Positions 22,196 through 32,436 of a DNA stretch of 64,000 nt are shown here, one piece after another (within the stretch, counting starts at the first letter, position 1; the number at the start of each line of letters is the position of its first letter). This DNA is from Adiantum capillus-veneris (taxonomy: Eukaryota; Streptophyta; Polypodiopsida; Polypodiales; Pteridaceae), in assembly GCA_014529385.2 (NCBI GenBank), contig CM043960.1, forward strand, positions 116,818,043 to 116,882,042, read 5' to 3'. The notes beneath the pieces are model-generated. The model was not told where the DNA came from. It did not search any database and saw nothing but the letters and a program-made list of their open reading frames with translations. The position numbers were made by a program, and so were the translations under genes.

Positions 22196-22469
22196 GGTCT
22201 CGCGGTTCTATTCAGTATGTCTAGTCAGTATGGCTACCCTCCTTTCTATATCTTTTCATATTGATATTGCTTTTACGCTTTTCGTGTTGATGTTGTTTTT
22301 ATTGATATTTGAGCCTTTAAAAAAAGGGATAAGATTTAACCTTTTCTTTTCAAAACCGGATAGTATTATGGTTCACCCTTCACAACCGGTTATCAACAAG
22401 AAATCACGGCTAAAATTTGGGTATGTAGGTAATTTCATTGGTTTGTATAGGAGTTTTTCGCAGACCCTG

Positions 22470-22477
22470 TATGTGAG
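22470..22477. repeat. hAT target site duplication, right copy
   Basis: TATGTGAG, identical to 15355-15362. Confidence 0.93.
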
Positions 22478-23143
22478 TTTCTAGGTATGCTAATTTGTGG
22501 TGCTATTGGTCGCTGCATGATATGTTGAAGAGAAAGAAAAGGGGTTTTTTGGGACTCTCATTAAGGAGATAGATAAAACCATACAAAAGGAGAATAAGAA
22601 TTTACAGTTTTGGAATGTGGATAGGGCCCCATGTTGTAGTTTCATGTTTTTTTTTTTTTTTTTTGTGGGGGGGGGGGGGTTGTGGTTGTTGGGGTTTGTG
22701 TGTCAAGATTTTAGTGGTGGTATAAAGCCTGAGGTCATATCAATCCCATCGATAGTTTTTTCACGATTATCCAATCCGTGTGGGGAGTATCTTACATAGG
22801 AGATCTACACGTTTAATTTACAAAGGGTGAGTAATTCTAGGGAAGGTAGGTAGGTCCACTCAATCAAGGAAGTCGTAAACTATATTAAGGTCACTTAGGG
22901 TAAAACCCCCAACTTAAGGCCACCTAAGGGGCATTGCAAAATGTTGCCAGCATACTCCATCGTTTTCAGGTTGGATGTGTGCAATTGGAAGAGCTCATCA
23001 ATGCCTACCTACAGTAAAAATCTCACCCACAAACGGTGCTTCGACGACGACGCGCAATAACGTCGAAGATTTTATGTGTAACAAAAGCGGACGTGAGTTA
23101 AAAGCCACACCAAGGGGGTATTATGAGACATGGCAGCCAGCCT
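22478..23143. other. No recognisable gene; T18 and G13 homopolymers
   Basis: Contains a run of 18 T (22647-22664) followed by GT and 13 G (22667-22679). Short open frames across this are artefacts of the homopolymers. Confidence 0.6.
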
Positions 23144-23184
23144 GGATCCAACGGCTATGATCTACAGTTGAGCTGAGCTAACCA
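23144..23184 (-). repeat. tRNA-like A and B boxes, possible SINE head
   Basis: The minus strand reads TGGTTAGCTCAGCTC (23184-23170), a good A box, and CCGTTGGATCC (23154-23144), a fair B box, 30 bases apart. The short spacing suits a SINE rather than a tRNA. No A-rich tail was identified. Confidence 0.35.
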
Positions 23185-23327
23185 CCTCACCACAAGGCCA
23201 CTTGTGTCCCAATATTGGACCTTTACAATTTTAAATTTGGGGGGTCCAAGGTCCCATTAGAGGGGGCCGGTTTTTTATTGGCCCCTTTACCCTAGGTAAA
23301 GCCCATTCACCCTTATACATTAACAAC

Positions 23328-23329
<2 letters not shown>

Positions 23330-23359
<30 letters not shown>

Positions 23360-23384
23360 ACACCAACACACACACACACACACA
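23330..23384. repeat. C30 homopolymer followed by CA repeat
   Basis: Thirty C (23330-23359) followed by an imperfect CA microsatellite. Confidence 0.9.
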
Positions 23385-23804
23385 ACAAAAGTGTGAAATG
23401 GCTGAAAACCAATACATGATCATGACTGAGAAGACCAATAAAGCTATGTGCTATGAAACGAAAACTAAAAAAGGTCCGCCTCTTTGTACTTTAAAAAAAA
23501 TGAGACCAATAGCGTGATAACAATCAAAAGGCTAGTTAGAATTGATAGTTTTGGTGAGAATATTCATCCAAAGTCTAGTGTTCGAACATGGGCCAACTTT
23601 CCTACAACAGGTTTCTTGCGAGCTTGTTATTTGAACTCTTATATAAAAGAAAATCATTGGGGTTTTTAGGTGATGGGTACTCAGTGGAGCTTTATAATTG
23701 AAATTGAGAGAGATTATTTAGTCCAGGTGATTGGGAGCGATACGATGAAGACACTAGGGAGTTAGGGAGTTGGGCTTGATATGATGATCATTTGGAAATA
23801 CACT

Positions 23805-23912
23805 AGGGTTAATTAGAATGGACGCTTGATGGGGAAATTGTATCTTACTATGAGCGAGTAAAGAAGACTTGTTATACAATAGTACGTGGGACTCAACAAA
23901 ATCTCCTAGTGT
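23805..23912 (+). repeat. Dispersed repeat, copy 2
   Basis: Counterpart of 14883-14992: GGTTAATTAGAATGGACGCT through CAACAAAATCTCCTAG. The CAAAATCTCCTAG end is itself repeated at 23924-23937. Confidence 0.75.
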
Positions 23913-24084
23913 AAAACACCCAACAAAATCTCCTAGCATCTGGCTCCCACTTTGCCATAGCCCTAGTGGAGCTCTGCCCGGCACGGAAGCACCCTCTACA
24001 GAGATGACTCCCAAGAAGAACACTCCCTCCAGGAAGCGCAAAACCCCGACTCAGAGCACGGAGGTGGTACGGTAGGCGGTCCCT

Positions 24085-24245
24085 GCAAAAAAAACCACAG
24101 CATAGTAGACCCTTGCAACAACACTACACAGCAGACCCTTGCAACAATGCGACAGAGCAGACGCCTTCAACGACCACGACACAGCAGTCCCCTGCACCCA
24201 ACACGACGCTACAGACCCCAGTAACAAACACGACTGTCGAAACTT
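24085..24245 (+). repeat. Tandem repeat of about 30 bp coding for Thr/Gln/Pro-rich sequence
   Basis: Four to five diverged units around CAGCAGACCCTTGCAACAA. In one frame it reads NATEQTPSTTTTQQSPAP and ends near LSKCMLSVEKYA. A strong splice donor AAAG|GTGAGT follows at about 24290. It may be the low-complexity N-terminus of the gene that continues downstream. Confidence 0.5.
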
Positions 24246-24477
24246 CTCTCTCCAAATGCATGTTGTCGGTTGAAAAATATGCTTAGAAAGGTGAGTTCTA
24301 CATCGCTTTTTGGTCGTGTCTTTGCGCTTCATGGCAATGCATGGCCAAAGAACCTATTTTTTAGCATTGGTTGCAAATCATTTTTCTCTATGTCTTTGTT
24401 TGCAGCATCAGTGGAGTATCCGGTACTTTCTAGGTTTTGCTATTCTGCATTATAGTTGCATGAGAAATATGGACTGA

Positions 24478-25271
24478 GCATGGAGGGCAAGCTGCCCAAG
24501 GATTTAGCAGACAAGGACCTGCCACCTGAACAGTGATAGTGTTCAAGGTTCCAGAGAAGAAGAAGACTAAGATCTTCCTCCACCAAGTGCATGACCACCT
24601 TTACGATGCATGCATGCTTCTGTATCAGAAGGTCTACCAGGCTACCCCCTCCAACGGCGAGCTCATGACAAGGTTTGCGAGGGGGTTTGCATACGAATAT
24701 TGTGATGTTGCCAAAGCAGACCCTGATAGCCATAAGATTGTATGGGCTTTCGGTGGGGATCGAGTATTAGAAAATGTCAAGAGCCAGAAAGAGGGCTTCA
24801 ATCGAAAAATACAGAAGTTCATGTCCGATTATGGCGTGAAAGAAGCCCCCACATTTGAAGGACTAATAGAGAATGTTGTGGACGGTCCTGGGGTGTCCAA
24901 CCACCCTCTACAACACATGTGGACAGCCTCTCATCCCCTCTACACAGCATGGGTGGATAATCTTCCCGATGATCTTGAGCAGCAGACAGTGAAGGCAGAA
25001 GAGAAGGTGAAGTCTGTCTGTAAAGGCATTCGTGGCTGCAAAGCAGGACTTATGGTTGTGCAACGAAGGTACATCCTTAGCTTGTGCACCCATCACTGCG
25101 GAGGTGGAGAGCCTCAGAGAGGAGCTGGAGAAATTGAAAGCGTCTCCAACAGAAAATGCAACTGCGATTGCCAAAAAGGAGGCTAAAATCGGGGCCCTTA
25201 CAAGGGTACTCTCCAAGTCCTTTGGATTCAATGATACTGCAAGGATGAAGGGGGAGGTGTCAACCATGCAG
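24478..25271 (+). pseudogene. N-terminal part of a RING/FCP1-type gene, frameshifted
   Basis: Starting near LHEKYGLSMEGKLPKDLADK the coding sense shifts frame near 24530, continues as VIVFKVPEKKKTKIFLHQ and a 160-residue region (YQKVYQATPSNGEL, GFAYEYCDVAKADPDSHKIV, FNRKIQKFMSDYGV), then shifts again near 25025 into AAKQDLWLCNEG and a coiled coil (EVESLREELEKLKASP, KEAKIGALTRVL). I do not recognise the first domain. A donor-like CAG|GTACTC at 25272 ends the exon-like region where a repeat-filled gap begins. The frame changes mark it as a pseudogene unless short introns were missed. Confidence 0.5.
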
Positions 25272-26345
25272 GTACTCCAGCCTTCTCTGTCTTTAAAGTG
25301 TATAAAGTGCTAGAAACTGCTAAAAAAGGTTGAGAGTGGTCACCTTTTAAGAACTTGCAAGCACTTTCAGTCACCTACAGGCTCTTTTGATCACATGTAA
25401 ACACCTGGAAATGCCTACAAGTGCTTGCAGGTGCATAAAAGTGGTTAAAAGTGCTTGCAAGTGCTAAAAAATGCTTGACTATTTATCATTTGCAAACACT
25501 TTAAACCATCTACAAGCACTTTTAAACACCAAAAAATGCCTGCAACAAGTGCTAAAAAGTGCCTAACTTTTATGCACTTGCAAGCACTTTGAACCACCAT
25601 TTGGCACATTAAAGCACTTTGAAGTACTTTCAACCACTTGCAAACTCTTGCAAGTGCTTGAAGAAGATTCAAAGTGATTAAAACTTCTTCAAAATGCTTT
25701 CAAAGTGATTAAAAGTTCTTTTTGCAATCACTTCAGAGCACTTTTTACCACTTTAAAGCACTTTGAAGAAATTTTAAGACCCTGCAAGCACTTGCAGGAA
25801 GTTGAAAGTGTTACAAAGTGCTAAAAAGAGCTTCCAAGTGCTAGAAAGTTCCTTTCAAAGTGCTGGAAGTGGACAGATTGAGCACCTGCAAGCACTTCCA
25901 AGCACTTTTAAACACCTACAAATGCCAGTAAGTGCTAAAAAGTGCCTAGCTTTTATGCACTTGCAAGCATTTTAAACCACTTGCAGGCAAATTAAAGCAC
26001 TTTGAAGCACTTTCAACCACTTGCAAAGTCCAGCAAGTGTTTGAAGATGCTTCAAAGTGCTTCAAAATGATTTCAAAGTGCTTAAAAGTTTATTTTACAA
26101 TCACTTCAGAGCACTTTGAGGCCCTTTTAAGCACTTTCAAGCACTTTTAACCTCTTTTAAGACCGTGCAAGCATTTGTAGGTGGTTGAAAGTGCTTCAAA
26201 GTGCTAAAAAGAGATTCCAAGTGCTAGCAAGTTTCTTTAAAAGTGTTGCAAGTGGACAAATAGAGCATTGCAGGCACTTACAAGTGTCTACAAGTACTTG
26301 AATGTTCCACCAAGTGTTCCAAGGTGCTTGAAAGTGCCTGCTGCT
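25272..26345. repeat. Degenerate short-unit repeat array, AAGTGCTT/AAGCACTT core (array 1)
   Basis: More than a kilobase built almost wholly from variants of AAGTGCTT and its complement AAGCACTT, for example CTTGCAAGTGCTAAAAA and CACTTTGAAGCACTTTCAA, in both orientations at irregular spacing near 10-25 bases. It occupies an intron-like gap between the coiled-coil exon and the RING-like exon. Open frames across it have no meaning. Confidence 0.85.
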
Positions 26346-26455
26346 GCTAGGGCTTGCATGTCCCCCATCATGGTTGGTTGTGCAATAATCTTCCTTTGTT
26401 TTTAATTTTGTACAAAAAATAGCTCAAGAAATGAACAAGGAGCTTGGTGAGTTCA

Positions 26456-26776
26456 GAAGGTAGGCCTCATGAAGGGATCCAGCAAGTTCATGAAAAGAGA
26501 GGGTATGGCCCTTCTAGTGCCCACTCCACCTTCCAAGTCTAAATTTAGTGTGGATGTTGTTTTATTGTCTGGAAATTGTGTGGCATGTGGTCAAGAACTA
26601 TCAAGAAAATATGCGGCTGGTGTCTTTCAGTTGCCATGTGTCCATAGATACCATCCGTTCTGCTTTTCAGTGGTCAGGGCGACTGATCCCAAGTGTGTTG
26701 TACCAGATTGTAAATGGGATATACCCCATATAGCAAGATTCTGGGCACTTGGGAATTCTTATGAGGAGCTTGAAGG
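26456..26776 (+). pseudogene. RING-like zinc-binding segment of the same gene
   Basis: After an acceptor-like TTCAG the frame reads KVGLMKGSSKFMKREGM, then GNCVACGQELSRKYAAGVFQ and LPCVHRYHPFCFSVV, then KCVVPDCKWDIPHIARFW. The cysteines and histidines follow C-x2-C, about 15 residues, C-x-H-x2-H-x2-C, 11 residues, C-x4-C. That fits a RING-type finger with an unusual last pair. RING fingers usually bind E2 ubiquitin-conjugating enzymes; that role is only inferred. A donor-like GAAG|GTAGGT ends the segment. The frame itself is open here. Confidence 0.6.
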
Positions 26777-26937
26777 TAGGTTGTTCATTTTATTCAACAG
26801 AAAACGTATGCTAATCTATTGTGGAGACTAATTGTGTGTGTTGGTTCAGTTGTTTTGTATATCTGTCTCCTCCCATGTCTGAATCATGGTCACCATGTTC
26901 ATTGTGGTCACAATATGCTGCCCATGTACTGATGCCT

Positions 26938-27070
26938 GTAAGGAGGACATTGTAGCTGAGGTAGAGGATGCTGAAATGGAATCAACCCTACAATTTGTAG
27001 CAATGGAGATGCGGAAGAAGAGAAAGAAGCAGATGGAGGACTACCTATCCCAAGATCCCGAAAAGAGTAC
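26938..27070 (+). pseudogene. Charged coiled-coil exon of the same gene
   Basis: Following an acceptor-like TGTAAG, the frame reads EDIVAEVEDAEMESTLQFVA and EMRKKRKKQMEDYLSQDPEK, a charged probable helix. It lies between the RING-like and phosphatase-like parts. Boundaries and phase are uncertain. Confidence 0.4.
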
Positions 27071-27204
27071 TCGCATACTCTTGAATCTTTGTATATATTT
27101 TTTTCATGCTATCTTTTTTAAATTGCAACTTTGTATCTTTTTCCCCGAAAATATAAATTTAAATATTCTCTCTTAGTTTTTCTCCATTTGTGCTCTGTAG
27201 TGTG

Positions 27205-27648
27205 GTGGCCTCAAAAACCCCAAACGCCCCACTGATGAGGTAGAGCACATTGATTGCCAGCTTCCTTGCCTACGAACCAATGTCTCACTTCCCAGTCCAT
27301 AGAGATTTGGCAGTAATTGTAGACTTCAACAATGTGTTTGCTTGTGTGCATGATAAGCGCAAAGGATTGGAACCCCCAGATTTAAACACATTGTACTTTG
27401 ACAAAGTAAAGGGGGGTGATAACGTCACCTACTATGTACGGAACGATGCAGAATTATTCTTACTTGGACTCAGTCAGATAACATAGTATTTCTGTGGTTG
27501 TCGCGCGCCTGCCAAAATCTTGAGAAGGGTATGGACGAGTGCCTATCTCAGGCCAAGCGTTGTCTGAGTGGGTGATTGGCACAAAACTGCTGCCATGTTA
27601 GCAGTTGGGAATATGGAAACCCCCCAAAGCAAATGTTTTTCAAAAAAC
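27205..27648 (+). pseudogene. FCP1-like phosphatase domain, N-terminal half (split by Copia B)
   Basis: An acceptor-like TGCTCTGTAG at 27191-27200 leads to CGGLKNPKRPTDEVEHIDC. After a frame change the sequence reads DLAVIVDFNNVFACVHDKR, matching the first motif of FCP1/NLI-interacting-factor phosphatases of the HAD superfamily (hydrophobic run then D-x-(D/N)). FDKVKGGDNVTYYVRNDAEL and, in another frame, DNIVFLWLSRACQNLEKGM follow, similar to the segment after the cap where the fold continues. The second motif position is Asn, which by itself would weaken classic DxD catalysis. Frameshifts near 27290 and 27480 and a stop near 27595 are present. The Copia B insertion at 27649 ends it; the remainder resumes at 33135. 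Confidence 0.6.
27644..27648. repeat. Copia B target site duplication, left
   Basis: AAAAC directly before the 5' LTR, repeated at 33130-33134. Confidence 0.92.
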
Positions 27649-28422
27649 TGTTAAGTATGGAGCCTGATTTACCCTTGTAATTTTCTGTGGTAAAAGCGCA
27701 CGTTTGTAAGGCCCCCATTATGAGGAGAAGCCATCGTGCGTGAAGGAAAATCACTCACCGAAAACCAAAATTTTCACGGCCAAGAATCAGGGGCAACTTT
27801 AGGGACCCCGGGGGCGGAAGCCCCCGAGACTTTTTTTTTCCCCTCGCCGGAATATTTGGCCGGACGGCGGCCGGAAAGTGGTCGGAAAACAACCGTCGGT
27901 TGGCCGGTGGCTGGTAGTCAATGGCCAGTGGCCAGTGGTCGGAAGTCAATGGCCGGTGGCCAGTGGCCGAATTCAAAAGCGGACTTGTCTTCTCAAGGGT
28001 GGCCACACATGGGCGGATTGGAGGGTCCGATTTGGACTTATTCGCACAAGGGCGGCTACACATGGATGCCTCTCATAAGAGAGGGCAGCCCTTTTGGCCT
28101 ATAAAAGGAGGCCATTTCTACACACATTTCATAGTGTGAAGTTGATGCAACAAGGTGAGTGTGAGGTGGTGAGAGTGAAGCAAGGCGGGAGCTCTATTAA
28201 GGGTTTAATCCCTTTGTAAACTACTTCTTCTTTTGAAGTACTAAATCCATTGAGAGGCTACTTTCCCGTGGACGTAGCCCACATTGGGTGAACCACGTAT
28301 ATCGTGTGTACTCTCTCTCTCTCTCTCTCTCTCTACTCTATAATCTCTTGTGTGTGAAATCTATCTCTCTCCATTAAGTAATCTAGTCAAATATCTTTTT
28401 AGCTACGTCTTATTTCCTAACA
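27649..28422 (+). repeat. 5' LTR of Copia B (774 bp)
   Basis: Runs from TGTTAAGTATGG to TTTCCTAACA. TATAAAA at 28100-28106 is a likely promoter and a CT microsatellite (28311-28334) lies downstream. It is about 80 bases longer than the 3' copy, mostly through extra GGCCAGTGGCC-type minisatellite units at 27900-27970 and other small indels. Confidence 0.93.
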
Positions 28423-28424
28423 AC

Positions 28425-28436
28425 TGGTATCAGAGC
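28425..28436 (+). promoter_or_regulatory. Primer binding site of Copia B
   Basis: TGGTATCAGAGC, two bases after the LTR end: initiator-Met tRNA type. Confidence 0.95.
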
Positions 28437-28495
28437 AAGGTTTGCTCGTAGCTAAATTATCTGAAGGAAAGGATTCCTTGAATTGAGTGGGAGTT

Positions 28496-29350
28496 ATGGC
28501 GGAGGAAGGGAAGCTCAAGATTGAGAAGCTTAACGGCAAAAACTACCAACATTGGAAGATGCAGATTGAAGACTATCTCTACCAGAAAGATCTCTATTTG
28601 CCACTAGGCGGTCTTGCGAAGAAGCCCGCAACAATGGCAGATGAAGCATGGATTTTCCTTGATCGAAAGGCACTGGGAACAATCCGGTTAAGCTTGGCGT
28701 CAACGGTGGCATTTAATGTTTCGGAGATGAAGACCACGGAGGACTTGATGAAGTCACTTGACGACTTCTACAAGAAACCATCGGCATCCAATAAGGTATT
28801 TCTTATGAAGCGCTTGTTCAATCTAAAGATGGCAGAGAATGGTTCAGTTGAAGAACACCTAAATGACTTTAACACAAATATAAGTCAACTTCGATCGGTG
28901 AAAATCAATTTCGATGACGAAGTGCGAGCTCTCCTTATACTATCATCTCTACCGGATAGTTGGGACAGCCTTGTGATGGCTGTAAGTAATTCTATTTCTG
29001 GCACAAATACTCTTAAGTTTGATGATGTTGTGGGTGTTCTCCTAAGCGAGGAAATACAAAGGAGAAGCACAGGAGAATCACCAAGTGCTGCACTATCAGT
29101 GGAAACAAGAGGAAGGCCTAAGGAAAGGTTCAAAAACCAAAAGGGTCGTGATCGCTCAAGGCGGAGCAAGTCACGCACAAAGTCAGTTCTTGAATGTTGG
29201 AACTACGGCAAGAAGGGCCACGTCAAGAAGGATTGCTGGTCCAAGAAGAAGAAGGAGGCAGAGTCTCAAGACAACAAGCCAACATCGGAGGCCAATGTGG
29301 CAGGTAAAGTACAACAAGATGCTCTAACTCTCATTAGACAATGTGTCTAA
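28496..29350 (+). CDS. gag: Copia B Gag
   Basis: The ATG at 28496 (MAEEGKLKIEKLNGKNYQHW) opens a 284-codon frame of the copia UBN2-type Gag, with YLYQKDLYLPL and the FLMKRLFNLKM / EHLNDFNTNI segments typical of the family. A zinc knuckle near the C-terminus (about 29193-29234) reads ECWNYGKKGHVKKDC, so its second cysteine is tyrosine. Gag coats the genomic RNA in cytoplasmic particles. The frame ends at TAA 29348-29350, where protease starts in the next frame; in an intact copy these would be one polyprotein, so a one-base change near 29340 is likely. Confidence 0.85.
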   Translation: MAEEGKLKIEKLNGKNYQHWKMQIEDYLYQKDLYLPLGGLAKKPATMADEAWIFLDRKALGTIRLSLASTVAFNVSEMKTTEDLMKSLDDFYKKPSASNKVFLMKRLFNLKMAENGSVEEHLNDFNTNISQLRSVKINFDDEVRALLILSSLPDSWDSLVMAVSNSISGTNTLKFDDVVGVLLSEEIQRRSTGESPSAALSVETRGRPKERFKNQKGRDRSRRSKSRTKSVLECWNYGKKGHVKKDCWSKKKKEAESQDNKPTSEANVAGKVQQDALTLIRQCV

Positions 29351-32300
29351 TTCCTGGATAGTAGATTCCGGGGCTTCATTCCATGTGACACCACACAAGC
29401 AACATTTCCAAGACTACACCAAAGGTAATTTTGGGTATGTATACTTGGGAGATGATGAAGCTTGTGAGATTGTCGGCAAAGGTACAGTTTCTGTCAAAAC
29501 TGCCAATGGAAATTAGTGGAAGCTTAAAGATGTTAGGCATGTTCCTTCTCTTCACAACAATTTGATCTCTACAAGACAATTGGATGATGAAGGTCACAAC
29601 ATTGTATTCGGAAACAAAAGATGGAAGATCTCAAAGGGATCTTTGGTGGTTGCCAAGGGAGAAAAAGTTGGTACACTTTACTTGTGTACTGTTAGCACGC
29701 AACCTTCAGCTTGTGAAGCAACTACAGAAGTTGACAGTGCGGTGTGGCACTACCGACTTGGGCATATGAGTGCCAAAGGAATGCAAATCCTTCAAACAAA
29801 GAAGCTTCTACCAGGTTTGAAAGAAGTGGACTTAGAGTTCTGTGAAGATTGTGTTTATGGTAAACAAAAGAGGGTAAAATTTCAAAAATCAGGAAATGAA
29901 AGAAAAAATTAAAAAACTTGAGTTGGTTCATTCTGATGTTTGGGGTCTTGCAAGTACACCATCACTTGGTGGCTCATTGTACTATGTAACATTCATAGCC
30001 GATGCGACTAGAAAAACATGGTTTTATGTCATGAAGAATAAATCCGATGTATTTTCCATATTTCAAAGGTGGAAAGACTTTGTGGAGAATGAAACAGGTA
30101 CCAAGGTTAAATGCCTCAGATCCGACAATGGAGGCGAATATTGTAGCCAAGCTTTTGAAAGCTTTTGTGCTAGCAATGGCATTCAGAGGCAAAGGACAAC
30201 CCCAAGGACACCTCAACAAAATGGGATTTCGGAAAGGATGAACAAGACAATCATGGAGCGAGCACGAAGCATGCAGCTACATGCAGGCCTACCGCTTGAG
30301 CTTTGGGCGGAAGCTGTAAGTACGTATGTGTACTTAATCAACCGGTCACCCTCAACGGCATTGGATGCGGGAGTTCCAGAAGAGGCATGGACAGGTAAAC
30401 CGGTGAATTATGCATTTCTCAAAGTGTTTGGGTGTGAGGCTTTCATGCACATAGATAGAAGCCTAAGATCAAAGCTAGATGCAAAGTCCAAAAAGTGTTT
30501 CTTCATTGGCTATGGAGAAGGTGACTTTGGGTATCGCCTATGGAATCCTGAAGATGGTAAAATCTTAAGGAGTAGGGATGTAATTTTTAACGAACAAAAT
30601 ATGTACAAAGATTACTTGGAAAGAAAACAAACAAAAGAAACAGGTGATGAGTACATGGAGCTTGAGGACAGTGAAGACTCAAAGACTGCAAACGGTGACA
30701 ATGTGCAACAACGTCAACCAAATGAGGAGCCTCAACCTATTCCCCGAAGATCTACAAGAGCAAGTAGACCTCCAGAAAGGTTTTTTCCTTCCTTCAACCA
30801 TCTCTTGATCTCAGATTCTGGAGAGCCGGAATCATATGAAGAAGCTATGCAACAAGAATCCAAAGAAGAATGGACGAAGAGCATGCAAGTGGAGATGGAC
30901 TCACTACATCGCAACCAAACATGGGAGTTGGTTGAGTTGCCTAAAGGTAAGCGGGCACTTCAAAACAAATGGGTGTCCAAGCTGACGGAAGAAGAAGGTG
31001 GGAAGAAAAGGTACAAGTCTAGGCTTGTGGTAAAAGGGTTTTCTCAAAAGAAAGGTATTGACTTCAATGAAATATTTTCTCCTGTTGTAAAAATGAACTC
31101 AATTAGGCTTGTCTTAAGCCTTGTGGCTGCTCATGATCTAAATCTCGAGAAAATGGATGTAAATACGGCATTCCCTCATGGTGACTTAGAGGAGGAAATC
31201 TACATGCTTCAACCAAAGGGGTATGAGGTAAAAGGTAAGGAGAAAATGGTTTGCAGATTAAAGAAGAGCTTGTATGGTTTAAAGCAAGCATCAAGACAAT
31301 GGTACTTGAAGTTTGATCGATGGATGTTGGATCATGGATTCACAAGATGCAACTCGGATCACTGCGTCTACACGAAGAATTTGGGAGATGGGAAGTTCAT
31401 CATCCTAATGTTGTATGTTGATGACATGCTGATTGCAAGTGCTAACATGCAGGACATCAAAGACCTAAAAGAGGAGCTGTCTAAATCTTTTTCAATGAAA
31501 GATTTAGGTGCTGCAAAGAGGATACTTGGTATGAAAATATCAAGGGACAGGACGAAGAAGACAATAAAGCTATCTCAAGAAGATTACATCAAGAAGGTAC
31601 TAGAAAGGTTTGCAATGCAAAATGCAAAACCAGTTTCTACACCTTTGGATGGTCATTTTAAAGTAACGAAGGATATGTGTCCAAAAACACAAGAGGAGAT
31701 AGCCTATATGTCTAAAGTTCCATATGCTGCAGCGGTAGGTTCTCTAATGTATGCTATGGTCTAGACAAGGCCAGACATTGTACATGCAGTGGGAGTTATG
31801 AGTAGGTTCATGGACAACCCAGGTAAAGAGCATTGGCAAGCTGTGAAGTGGATACTTAGGTATCTAAAAGGGACAACAACAAATGCTTTGTATTTTGGAG
31901 GAACTGATATTTTTCTAGAAGGGTATGCTGATGCAGATATGACAGGTGACAAAGATACTCGAAGGAGCACTACTGGCTATGTGTTCATAGTTGGAGGCAC
32001 AGCAGTAAGCTGGGCTTTAAAGCTGCAGAAAGAGGTTTCACTTTCTACCATGGAAGCAGAGTATGTAGCAATGACGGAGGCAAGCAAAGAAATTCTGTGG
32101 CTTCACAGATTCTTAGAAGAGCTTGGATTCAAACAAGACAATTGTGTCTTGTACAGTGATAGCCAAAGCGCTATCCATCTTGCGAAGAACTCAGCCTTTC
32201 ATTCAAGGACAAAGCACATTGAGGTAAGATATCACTTCATACGCACTCTTTTGGAAGAGGGACAGCTAAAGCTAGGAAAGGTGCATACAAGTGAAAATCC

Positions 32301-32376
32301 TGCAGACATGTTTACAAAGGTGGTCAACAAGGATAAGTTGAGCTTTTGCTCATCTTCAATCTGCATTCAAGGATAA
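29349..32376 (+). pseudogene. pol: Copia B pol, broken
   Basis: Protease begins SWIVDSGASFHVTP near 29355. A TAG at 29514-29516 interrupts the region after it. GAG-pre-integrase follows (WHYRLGHMSAKGM, CEDCVYGKQKRV), then a frameshift near 29905. From 29896 to 31764 integrase (HSDVWG, SDNGGEY, PQQNGISERMN) and RT (YVDDMLIAS near 31411-31437) are open. A TAG at 31762-31764 falls inside YAMV-TRPDI, and RNase H (GYADADMTG, STMEAEYVA, YSDSQSAIHL) runs to 32376. All catalytic motifs are present, but four lesions separate them. Confidence 0.93.
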
Positions 32377-32420
32377 GAAGCCAGAATGGAAAGCAGTCAC
32401 AGGTTTGGTTTGGAGATCAG

Positions 32421-32436
32421 TCTCCAAGTGGGAGAT
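32421..32436 (+). promoter_or_regulatory. Polypurine tract of Copia B
   Basis: AAGTGGGAGAT lies immediately before the 3' LTR. Confidence 0.75.

Larger units (their letters stand above)
15363..22469 (+). mobile_element. hAT DNA transposon with captured gene fragments (7107 bp)
   Basis: The left end reads CAGTGTTCGAGAAAAACC and the right end, reversed, reads CAGGGTCTGCGAAAAACT, an imperfect terminal inverted repeat. Both ends abut identical 8-bp target duplications. Repeated AACCGG motifs lie just inside each end (near 15379, 15400, 15419 and near 22353, 22378), like hAT subterminal binding repeats. Inside, in order: a strictosidine-synthase-like fragment, a hAT transposase relic, blocks of local repeats, a tRNA-like segment and an alpha-tubulin fragment. 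The transposase is inactivated, so movement now would need help in trans. Confidence 0.92.

Noticed and set aside
22186-22484. Hydrophobic frame near the hAT right end, considered as an organelle-derived gene
   Set aside because: No organelle protein could be recognised, and the segment contains hAT subterminal AACCGG repeats and ends at the transposon terminus.
22617-22799. Phe- and Gly-rich frame
   Set aside because: Produced by the T18 and G13 homopolymers.
25272-26345. CRISPR-like spaced repeats
   Set aside because: Cores are irregularly spaced, in both orientations, without unique spacers, in a plant nuclear context.
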